A program made the translations under genes and the position numbers. A DNA stretch of 64,000 bases from Ferrovibrio sp046297895 (GTDB lineage: Bacteria > Pseudomonadota > Alphaproteobacteria > Ferrovibrionales > Ferrovibrionaceae): assembly GCF_046297895.1 (NCBI RefSeq), contig NZ_JBKBHC010000004.1, forward strand, positions 186,001-250,000. Direction: 5' to 3'. Below, one piece after another: positions 35,685 to 42,416 of the stretch. How positions within the stretch are numbered: position 1 is the first letter of the stretch; every line of letters begins with the position of its first letter. The notes beneath the pieces are model-generated. The model saw only the letters and a program-made list of their open reading frames with translations. It was not told where the DNA came from and ran no database searches.

Positions 35685-37187
35685 ATGAAAATCGAGATTG
35701 TCGAAGCCAAAACCCCCAAGCGCGGCAGCCTGGTCATCGTCGTGGGCGAGGGCGGGCATCTGGGCACATTCGGCCTTGGCCTCGACAAGCAGTTGGGTGG
35801 GGCGCTCGCCCGGGCCATGAAGGCCGCGCCGCGGTTCACCGGCGGCAAGGGCCAGTGGCTGGAGGTCGTGTCGCCCGGGGGTGGCCTGTCCCGCGTGCTG
35901 CTGGCCGGCCTGGGCAAGGCCCCGGACGTCAAGGCTGCCGCCTACGAGGCCATCGGTGGCGAGGCCGTGCGCCGGCTGGCCACCACCGGCGAGAGCGATC
36001 TGGCCATTGCGGCCGAGGTGCTGAAGGCCACGGTGCTGCCGGCCGCGGAGGCGGCGGCGCGCGCCGCCCTGGGTGCCCGGCTGGGCGGCTACCGGTTCGA
36101 CAAATACCGCACCAAGATGAAGGATCGAGAGAAGCCGTCGCTGAAGGCCGTCAGCGTGCTGACCGGCGCGGTTCCAGCGGCCAAGAAGCTCTACCAGCCG
36201 CTCGACAAGCTGGCCGATGGCGTGACCCTGACCCGCAATCTGGTCACCGAGCCCGCCAATGTAATCTACCCCGCCAGCCTGGCCGCCGAATGCCGCAAAT
36301 TGGCTCGCCTAGGCGTGAAGGTCGAGGTGCTGGGCGAACGCGAGATGAAGAAGCTGGGCATGGGCGCGCTGCTGGGCGTGGGCCAGGGCTCTGACCGCGA
36401 ATCGCAGCTGGTCGTGATGCAGTGGAATGGCGGCAAGAAGGGCGCCAAGCCGGTCTCCTTCGTGGGCAAGGGTGTCTGTTTTGATACCGGCGGCATCTCG
36501 CTCAAGCCCGCGGCCGGCATGGAAGAGATGAAATGGGACATGGGCGGCGCCGGCGCGGTGATCGGCGCCATGGCCGCCATCGCCGGCCGCAAGGCGAAGG
36601 CCAACGTAGTCGGCGTGGTGGCGCTGGTGGAAAACATGCCCTCGGGCAAGGCGCAGCGGCCGGGCGACATCGTCACCTCGATGTCGGGCCAGACCATCGA
36701 GGTGCTGAACACCGACGCCGAAGGCCGTCTGATCCTGTGCGACGCCATGTGGTACACCCAGCAGCGTTTCAAGCCGCAGCTGATGGTCGATCTCGCCACA
36801 CTGACCGGCGCGATCATCATCTCGCTCGGCCACGAGCATGCCGGCCTGTTCTCGAACAACGACAAGCTCTCCGAGCAGCTCACCAATGCCGGCAAGGCCG
36901 AGGACGAGCTGCTCTGGCGCATGCCGCTGTCGGAGGCCTATGACGAGGGCCTGAAATCGCCCATCGCCGACATGCAGAACATCGCCGGCCCCGGCTTCGG
37001 CGCCGGCTCGATCACGGCGGCGCAGTTCCTGCAGCGCTTCGTGGTGGACAAGACCCCCTGGGCGCATCTCGACATCGCCGGCACCGCCTGGAGCAAGAAG
37101 GACAAGCCGACTGTGCCCAAGGGCGCGACCGGCTTTGGCGTGCGCGTGCTGAACCGCCTGGTGGCGGATTACTACGAAGACAAGTAA
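35685..37187 (+). CDS. pepA: Leucyl aminopeptidase PepA (M17)
   Basis: A 500-residue di-metal exopeptidase of family M17, usually a hexamer. The catalytic half has VGKGVCFDTGGISLKPA, KWDMGGAGAV, and NTDAEGRLILCDAMWY with the metal ligands. In E. coli PepA also binds DNA in plasmid dimer resolution. It is followed 10 bp later by holC, a pair common in proteobacteria. Confidence 0.96.
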   Translation: MKIEIVEAKTPKRGSLVIVVGEGGHLGTFGLGLDKQLGGALARAMKAAPRFTGGKGQWLEVVSPGGGLSRVLLAGLGKAPDVKAAAYEAIGGEAVRRLATTGESDLAIAAEVLKATVLPAAEAAARAALGARLGGYRFDKYRTKMKDREKPSLKAVSVLTGAVPAAKKLYQPLDKLADGVTLTRNLVTEPANVIYPASLAAECRKLARLGVKVEVLGEREMKKLGMGALLGVGQGSDRESQLVVMQWNGGKKGAKPVSFVGKGVCFDTGGISLKPAAGMEEMKWDMGGAGAVIGAMAAIAGRKAKANVVGVVALVENMPSGKAQRPGDIVTSMSGQTIEVLNTDAEGRLILCDAMWYTQQRFKPQLMVDLATLTGAIIISLGHEHAGLFSNNDKLSEQLTNAGKAEDELLWRMPLSEAYDEGLKSPIADMQNIAGPGFGAGSITAAQFLQRFVVDKTPWAHLDIAGTAWSKKDKPTVPKGATGFGVRVLNRLVADYYEDK

Positions 37188-37197
37188 TCCAAGCCAG

Positions 37198-37653
37198 ATG
37201 GCCGAGCTGCTGTTCTACCATCTGACCCGGCGGCGCCTGGAACAGGTGCTGCCGGAGCTGCTGGAGAAAACGCTGCAGCGCGGCTGGAAAGCCGTCGTGA
37301 AGGGCGGCTCGGAGGAGCGCATCCAGCAGCTCAACGGCGATCTGTGGACCTATGGCCGGGCCAGCTTCCTGCCGCACGGCGTGAAGGCCGATGGCTTTGC
37401 CGACAAGCAGCCGGTCTATCTGACCACCGCGGACGAGCGCCCCAACAACGCCGACGTGCTGTTCCTGGTCGACGGCGCCGATGCCGGGGACGTTTCGGCC
37501 TATGCCCGTGTCTGCGACCTGTTCGACGGCAACGATGAGGTCGCCGTGGAGAGCGCGCGCCAGCGCTGGAAACGCGCGAAAGACGCCGGCCACACCCTGA
37601 CCTATTGGCAGCAGAGCGAGACCGGCGGCTGGGTCAAGAAGGCCGAGGGGTGA
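37198..37653 (+). CDS. holC: DNA polymerase III chi subunit HolC
   Basis: A 151-residue clamp-loader accessory protein that links the replisome to single-strand DNA-binding protein. The start AELLFYHLTRRRLEQVLPEL and the internal TYGRASFLPHG match the family; the end HTLTYWQQSETGGWVKKA is typical of alphaproteobacterial chi. Length is normal. It is likely cotranscribed with pepA. Confidence 0.92.
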   Translation: MAELLFYHLTRRRLEQVLPELLEKTLQRGWKAVVKGGSEERIQQLNGDLWTYGRASFLPHGVKADGFADKQPVYLTTADERPNNADVLFLVDGADAGDVSAYARVCDLFDGNDEVAVESARQRWKRAKDAGHTLTYWQQSETGGWVKKAEG

Positions 37654-37660
37654 GTTAAGG

Positions 37661-37736
37661 CGTGGATGGCCGGGTCAAGCCCGGCCATGACACTCAAATA
37701 TAATCGTCATGCCCGGGCTTGGCCCGGGCATCCACG
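37661..37736. repeat. Pair of inverted REP-like palindromic repeats
   Basis: Copy A at 37661-37691 and copy B at 37705-37736 are each self-complementary (for example GCCCGGGCTTGGCCCGGGC in B) and lie in opposite orientation, like a BIME. A third copy is at 40330-40361. They sit between convergent holC and the ABC-F gene. Confidence 0.8.
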
Positions 37737-37746
37737 AGTTTCTTTT

Positions 37747-39675
37747 TTACGCCGCCTCGCCCTGGGCTTCTTCCAGTTTGGCCTGTGCCTCAAGCCAGGC
37801 TTCCTCGGCTTCTTCGAGCTTCTTCACCACCTCGCCATGCTGCTTCTGCAACTCGGCCTGCTTGGCCGGCGGCATCTTCGTGTAGGTGTCGGGGTCGGCC
37901 AGCGTGGCGTCCAGCCGCATCTTTTCGGCGTTGAGTTTCGCCATCGCCTTTTCCGCGTTCTGCACGGCGATGCGCAAGGGCGCGAGCGCCTGGCGCGCGG
38001 CGGCCGCGGCCTTGCGGTCGGCCTTGCGGTCGACGGAGGAGGCATCGGTGCTCGCCGCCCCGCCGCCTTTCAGCTTCACCGTGGCTGCGGCCCGGCGCTT
38101 GTCGGCCAGGTATTTGGCGTAATCGTCGAGATCGCCGTCGAAATCCTTCACGCCGCCATCGGCCACCAGCCAGAAGCGGTCGGCGCAGGCCTCGGCCATG
38201 TGGCGATCATGGCTGACGAGAATCACGGCACCCTTGTATTCGTTCACCGCCTGCACCAGTGCGTCGCGCGTATCCATGTCGAGATGGTTGGTCGGCTCGT
38301 CGAGGATCAGCAGGTGTGGTGCATGATGCGTGACCATGGCAAACAGCAGGCGCGCGCGTTCGCCGCCCGATAGCTTGCCCGCCACCGTCTGCGCCTTTTC
38401 GCGGGTCAGGCCGAAGCTGCCCAGCCGCGTGCGCAACTGTTCCACCGTGGCGGTCTTCATCAGGTCCTGCAGATGCTCGACCGGCGTGCGGTTTTCGTCC
38501 AGCACGTCGTCCTGGTCCTGGGCGAAATAGCCGATGCGCAGTTTGCCCGAGCGCTGCAGCTTGCCGCCCTGGGGCTTGAGCGTGCCGGCCAGGATTTTCG
38601 CCAGCGTGGACTTGCCGTTGCCGTTGGCGCCCAGCATGGCGATGCGGTCTTCCATGTCGATGCGCAGGTCGATGTTGCGCAACACCGGCTTGTCGGGCGT
38701 GTAGCCGGCGGTGAGGTGATCCAGCACGATCAGCGGCGGCGGCAGTTCTTCCGGATCGGGCAGGCGGAAGATCACGCTGGGATCTTCCACGGCGGCCGCG
38801 ATGGGCTGCATCTTGGCCAGCATCTTCAGGCGGCTCTGGGCCTGGCGTGCCTTGGACGCGGAAGCCCGGAAACGCGCGACGAATTCCTCCATATGCTTGC
38901 GCTGCTCGGCCTGGCGCTGGGCGAAGGCCGTCTGCTGCTCCATGCGCAGGCGGCGTTCGGTCTCGAAGGTGTCGTAATTGCCGCGATAGAGCACAAGCTT
39001 GGTGTTGTCGATATGCAGGATGTGCTCGATGGCGGAATTGAGGAAATGCCGGTCGTGGCTGATCAGCAGGAACGTGCGCGGATAGGTCTTCAGATAACCT
39101 TCCAGCCACAGCGAGGCTTCGAGGTCGAGGTGGTTGGTCGGCTCGTCCAGCAGCAGCAGATCGGGTTCGGCGAACAGGCAGCCAGCCAAAGCCACGCGCA
39201 TGCGCCAGCCGCCCGAGAAGGAACTCAGCGGCCGGTTCTGCATCGCCTCGTCGAAGCCAAGGCCGGCCAGGATCACGGCGGCGCGGGCCGGCGCGCTATG
39301 GGCGTCGATCTCGGCCAGGCGCATGTGGACTGCGGCGATGCGCTCGGCATCCTCCATGCTGGAGGAGTCTTCCAGCGCCTCGGCCTCGATCAGCAGGGCC
39401 TCGCGTTCGGTGTCGGCGGCCAGCACATATTGGATCGGCGTCTGCTCGCCGTCGGGCGGTTCCTGCGGCAACTTGGCGATCTTGCAGTCGTTGGGCAGCT
39501 CGACGCCGCCGGTCTCGGTCTGCAGCTCGCCGCAGATGATCTTGAACAGCGTCGATTTGCCGGTGCCGTTGCGGCCGACCAGGCCCACCTTGTGCCCGGC
39601 CGGGATGGTGGCCGACACATGGTCGAGCAGCACACGGCCGGCAATCCGGTAGGTCAGGTCGCGAAAAGAGAGCAT
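37747..39675 (-). CDS. ABC-F family ATPase (Uup/EttA-like, ribosome-associated)
   Basis: A 642-residue soluble protein with two ABC domains and no membrane part. Domain 1: GRNGTGKSTL, FSGGWRMRVALAG, LLLLDEPTNHLD. A charged linker (around AEQRKHMEEFVARFRASASK) joins it to domain 2: GANGNGKSTLAK, LSGGERARLLFAM, LLILDEPTNHLD. The C-terminal 80 residues form an Ala/Glu/Lys coiled coil as in Uup. Such proteins act on the ribosome or on DNA transactions. ATG39675 begins MLSFRDLTYRIAGRVLLDHV; the frame is open upstream but covers ndk on the other strand. Confidence 0.9.
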   Translation of the reverse strand: MLSFRDLTYRIAGRVLLDHVSATIPAGHKVGLVGRNGTGKSTLFKIICGELQTETGGVELPNDCKIAKLPQEPPDGEQTPIQYVLAADTEREALLIEAEALEDSSSMEDAERIAAVHMRLAEIDAHSAPARAAVILAGLGFDEAMQNRPLSSFSGGWRMRVALAGCLFAEPDLLLLDEPTNHLDLEASLWLEGYLKTYPRTFLLISHDRHFLNSAIEHILHIDNTKLVLYRGNYDTFETERRLRMEQQTAFAQRQAEQRKHMEEFVARFRASASKARQAQSRLKMLAKMQPIAAAVEDPSVIFRLPDPEELPPPLIVLDHLTAGYTPDKPVLRNIDLRIDMEDRIAMLGANGNGKSTLAKILAGTLKPQGGKLQRSGKLRIGYFAQDQDDVLDENRTPVEHLQDLMKTATVEQLRTRLGSFGLTREKAQTVAGKLSGGERARLLFAMVTHHAPHLLILDEPTNHLDMDTRDALVQAVNEYKGAVILVSHDRHMAEACADRFWLVADGGVKDFDGDLDDYAKYLADKRRAAATVKLKGGGAASTDASSVDRKADRKAAAAARQALAPLRIAVQNAEKAMAKLNAEKMRLDATLADPDTYTKMPPAKQAELQKQHGEVVKKLEEAEEAWLEAQAKLEEAQGEAA

Positions 39676-39736
39676 TTTTAAGGACTTAAATAAGGGGCCG
39701 GGGCAGTGCGGCCGGGTTTTGCACAGGCCGCGACGG

Positions 39737-39765
39737 TTGCGGGCTTCAGGCGGAGCCTCTATATA
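39737..39765 (+). promoter_or_regulatory. Likely promoter of ndk
   Basis: TTGCGG (39737-39742) and TATATA (39760-39765) are separated by exactly 17 bp and lie 51 bp before the ndk start, in the gap divergent from the ABC-F gene. Confidence 0.5.
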
Positions 39766-39816
39766 CCCGCCACCGAATTTTAGCCAAGACCCACAAGACC
39801 CAAAGGACGGACCTTC

Positions 39817-40239
39817 ATGGCGCTCGAACGCACCTTTTCGATCATCAAGCCGGACGCGACCCGCCGCAACCTGACCGGCGCGATCAATGCCAAGATCGAG
39901 GCCGCCGGCCTGCGCATCGTGGCGCAGAAGCGCATCTGGATGAGCCAGAAGCAGGCCGAGACCTTCTACGGCGTGCATGCCGCGCGCCCCTTCTTCAAGG
40001 ACCTGGTCAGCTTCATGATCTCGGGCCCCGTTGTGGTGCAGGTGCTGGAAGGCGAGAACGCCATCGCCAAGTACCGCGACGTGATGGGCGCCACCAACCC
40101 GGCCAATGCGGCCCCGGGCACCATCCGCAAGGAATTCGCCGAGAGCATCGAAGCCAACTCGGTGCACGGCTCGGACGCACCGGAAACGGCGGCCGTGGAA
40201 ATCGCCTATTTCTTCTCGGGCACCGAAATCGTCGGCTGA
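39817..40239 (+). CDS. ndk: Nucleoside-diphosphate kinase
   Basis: A 140-residue NDP kinase that equalises NTP and dNTP pools by a ping-pong phospho-His mechanism. The catalytic His117 is in ANSVHGSDAPETA; ALERTFSIIKPDATRRN is the standard start. A ribosome site AAGGACGG precedes the ATG. A strong terminator follows. In relatives it is often followed by purN-purM; here an AT-rich segment of about 3 kb lies between. Confidence 0.97.
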   Translation: MALERTFSIIKPDATRRNLTGAINAKIEAAGLRIVAQKRIWMSQKQAETFYGVHAARPFFKDLVSFMISGPVVVQVLEGENAIAKYRDVMGATNPANAAPGTIRKEFAESIEANSVHGSDAPETAAVEIAYFFSGTEIVG

Positions 40240-40274
40240 CATAAAGCTTTCAGTCTCCGGACTGAGCGAACGAG

Positions 40275-40305
40275 GGCCCGGCAGTGATGCCGGGCCTTTT
40301 GTTTT
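40275..40305 (+). terminator. Intrinsic terminator of ndk
   Basis: GGCCCGGCA (40275-40283) pairs with TGCCGGGCC (40288-40296) around GTGA, followed by TTTTGTTTT. Confidence 0.9.
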
Positions 40306-40329
40306 GCGGCCACGATGCCGCCCAACACT

Positions 40330-40361
40330 CGTCATGCCCGGGCTTGACCCGGGCATCCACG
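40330..40361. repeat. REP-like palindromic repeat, third copy
   Basis: The sequence is nearly identical to 37705-37736, with one difference in the loop (GACCC for GGCCC). The core is a perfect inverted repeat, GCCCGGG and CCCGGGC. It directly precedes the 10-bp array. Confidence 0.8.
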
Positions 40362-40370
40362 TCTTAATCG

Positions 40371-40610
40371 CTTCGTTTGATTTCGTTCGTGTTCGTTTGC
40401 GTTCGTTACGGTTCGTTTTGCTTCGTTTGTGTTCGTTATGCTTCGTCAGTGTTCGTTTCTGCTCGTTACGCTTCGTTTGTGTTCGTTTGGGCTATCGCCG
40501 CATATCGTCACTTATCGCCGCTTATCTCGGCCTGTCGGCATCCATCGCCGCTTAAAAACACGTATCGCGCGCTATCGCCGGCCACCGTCGGACGGCCACG
40601 CATATCTACG
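40371..40610. repeat. Degenerate tandem array with a strict 10-bp period
   Basis: Twelve consecutive 10-bp units, 40371-40490, follow the pattern STTCGTTNNN. From 40491 the period continues with another unit, NNTATCGCCG and variants, through about 40590, fading by 40610. The 17-mer CTTCGTTTGTGTTCGTT occurs at 40421 and 40471. The period is close to one DNA helix turn, so motifs face one side. Open frames across it (such as FVFVCVRYGS repeats) are by-products of the period, not genes. With the terminator and REP copy before it, and two inverted repeats after, it accounts for most of the 561-bp gap 40240-40801. Confidence 0.85.
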
Positions 40611-40652
40611 TATTCACGATTTCCAATGAAGATATCGTATAAGAACAAAAGT

Positions 40653-40670
40653 AGAATTATATCTAATTCT
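40653..40670. promoter_or_regulatory. Perfect inverted repeat in the island leader
   Basis: AGAATTA (40653-40659) and TAATTCT (40664-40670) with a 4-bp spacer lie about 130 bp upstream of the first island gene. It may be an operator or a remnant of an insertion edge. Confidence 0.35.
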
Positions 40671-40707
40671 GGCCAGAGGTCAATAGCAGACAATTGTATG
40701 CGCTGAG

Positions 40708-40737
40708 TTGATCTGCAGCGGAGCGGATCATTTGAAT
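40708..40737 (+). promoter_or_regulatory. Possible island promoter with internal inverted repeat
   Basis: TTGATC at 40708-40713 and TTGAAT at 40732-40737 are 18 bp apart. TGATCTGC (40709-40716) and GCGGATCA (40723-40730), matching at seven of eight positions, span the interval, as an operator would. Confidence 0.3.
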
Positions 40738-40801
40738 AAAAATTTCCACTTTTAGGTGAGAGGAGCTCTGCGTAGCATTTAATAAACACTAGGGGGCGGA
40801 C

Positions 40802-41689
40802 ATGGAATTTGGAGAATATCAAGCTGAACAACATGAAACTGACGATACCAAAAAACCCGAAACCTCAGTCTATGGGTTAGCAAGCGAAATTGGTGAGGTG
40901 CTCAGTCTTTGGAAGAAAAAAACTACGGGCTCAATGAATGAAAAGGTATTCCGTGATGCTTTGGAAATCGAATTAGGTGATGTGCTTTGGTATTTGAGCA
41001 GCGTGGCGCAACTTCACCAACTTACACTGGAAGGAATTGCACAACGTAATATCCGTAAGGCTAAGGGTCTGCATGCCGAAGGGCATAATAAATTTTTCGA
41101 TGAAGCAGATCCAAAGGATGAACAATTGCCTCGGGTGTTTTTCGTAGATTTTTATGAAAAGACACTGCCATCCGAAGACGGGGGGGCGGGTAGGACGATA
41201 GTCAAAATGGCCATTAGCGGAATTACTATCGGCGACACACTCACTGATAATTCTAATCGCAAGGATGGGTATCGTTATCATGATGCATTCCACCTCGCCT
41301 ATGCAGCAGTGCTGGGGTGGTCGCCAGTTATTCGGGCACTTCTAAGTAGAAAGCGAAAGAGTGATAAATTAAAGGATGAAATAGAAGATGGCGCGCGAGC
41401 AATAATCGCGGAAGAGGCCGTCTCTTTGTATGTGTTTAACCACAAAGAGCATTATGATGATTTTAAAACCGTGGATGTTATCGATTTGAGTCTGCTTAAA
41501 AGAGTTATGGAGATGGTTCAGAACTTAGAGGTTCGTGAGCGGACTGCTAAACAATGGCGACAGGCAATATTCCAAGGATACAAGCTATTCCATAGTCTCG
41601 TGGAAAACAGGGGAGGGCGCGTCGAAGTAAATTTAGATACGCACACAGTAAAATATGTGGGTGTTGATAAAATGGCTCCCCATCTATAA
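40802..41689 (+). CDS. MazG-type nucleoside triphosphate pyrophosphohydrolase with extra C-terminal domain
   Basis: A 295-residue protein. Residues about 20-90 carry the all-alpha NTP pyrophosphohydrolase signature: E29 and E32 in ASEIGEVLSLWKK, then E57 and D60 in EIELGDVLWYLSS, the metal ligands. Such domains turn (d)NTPs into NMPs. Residues about 155-215 hold a second conserved-looking segment with GYRYHDAFHLAYAAVLGWSP, RALLSRKRKS and EEAVSLYVF, which resembles the extra domain appended to some phage- and defence-associated MazG proteins. AGGGGG precedes the start by five bases. First of three genes; the next starts 13 bp after its stop. Confidence 0.8.
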   Translation: MEFGEYQAEQHETDDTKKPETSVYGLASEIGEVLSLWKKKTTGSMNEKVFRDALEIELGDVLWYLSSVAQLHQLTLEGIAQRNIRKAKGLHAEGHNKFFDEADPKDEQLPRVFFVDFYEKTLPSEDGGAGRTIVKMAISGITIGDTLTDNSNRKDGYRYHDAFHLAYAAVLGWSPVIRALLSRKRKSDKLKDEIEDGARAIIAEEAVSLYVFNHKEHYDDFKTVDVIDLSLLKRVMEMVQNLEVRERTAKQWRQAIFQGYKLFHSLVENRGGRVEVNLDTHTVKYVGVDKMAPHL

Positions 41690-41702
41690 GCGGCGGCTAT
41701 CG

Positions 41703-42416
41703 ATGATAGGGCATAGAATTGAAGGTGTGTCGGCCGTGGATGCATGGAAAGCGGCCTCTCAGTTCATTCATGACAATGGAGCTCAGCACAGCTTGCTTGT
41801 TATTGTGCGGCGGCCGACGATATTCCAACGTGACTGGCTAGATTTATATTCACCGCATCACATAGACCGTGATTGTGATGATCTGTCATCAGTCGTGAAG
41901 ACGGCTTTCCCGTATAAGATTGCTGCCATTCCGGGGCTTGGTCGCGCAGCGATTTATGATCGATATTTAAAAGCGAGGCGGCGATATCTAGCGCGGCCAG
42001 GGCATGCGCGTGAAGGATGGGGGACATACTTTCAAAGGCTTGTTTCTTATGGGCCAAACCATGTGAATCAGCTTGAGCGTGTCATTGAGAAAATTAATCT
42101 GTGGCCGCGTGCCGAAGCCGCTCTAGTTATGCATTTGAGCGATCCGGGGCAAGACAGCCCCCAGAGACGCGGTGGCCCTTGTTGGCAATTTGGTGAGATT
42201 ATTTGGCACTTGGATGATTCTCTGGATTTAGTCGTTGTTTATAGAAATCACGATTATCTCAACAAGGCGCTAGGAAATTTTTTGGCATTAGGCATGCTTC
42301 TCGAGTTTATTGCTAATGCAACTGGAAAACGGCCGGGGAACTTGATCTGTCATTCAGTCCATGCCTATACACCGCGCAAGAATCTACTGGGAAGATTAAT
42401 TGCAGTGGTGCGTTGA
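41703..42416 (+). CDS. Divergent thymidylate-synthase-fold protein
   Basis: A 237-residue protein whose C-terminal half aligns by eye with thymidylate synthase: RGGPCWQFGEIIWHLDDSLD corresponds to the active-site segment (catalytic Cys160), VVVYRNHDYLNKALGNFLAL to the YQRS..D..LG.PFN segment (Arg181, Asp184, Asn192), and ICHSVHAY to the D-T-H-L-Y nucleotide loop. The residue after the Cys is Trp where ThyA has His, and the folate-site tail is missing, so dTMP synthesis cannot be assumed; a dUMP/dCMP hydroxymethylase-like or other C5 reaction is possible. ATG41655 is an alternative start. The stop overlaps the next gene's ATG by one base. Confidence 0.7.
   Translation: MIGHRIEGVSAVDAWKAASQFIHDNGAQHSLLVIVRRPTIFQRDWLDLYSPHHIDRDCDDLSSVVKTAFPYKIAAIPGLGRAAIYDRYLKARRRYLARPGHAREGWGTYFQRLVSYGPNHVNQLERVIEKINLWPRAEAALVMHLSDPGQDSPQRRGGPCWQFGEIIWHLDDSLDLVVVYRNHDYLNKALGNFLALGMLLEFIANATGKRPGNLICHSVHAYTPRKNLLGRLIAVVR

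Noticed and set aside
38473..39681. Open frame of about 400 codons opposite the ABC-F gene
   Set aside because: Antisense shadow; the ABC-F protein carries all ATPase motifs.
40371..40610. CRISPR array
   Set aside because: Units are 10 bp with no spacers of constant length and no cas genes.
40106..40706. Open frames through the 10-bp array (FVFVCVRY-type repeats)
   Set aside because: Stop-free because of the repeat period; frames continue out of ndk or start inside the array, with no ribosome site and no normal protein composition.
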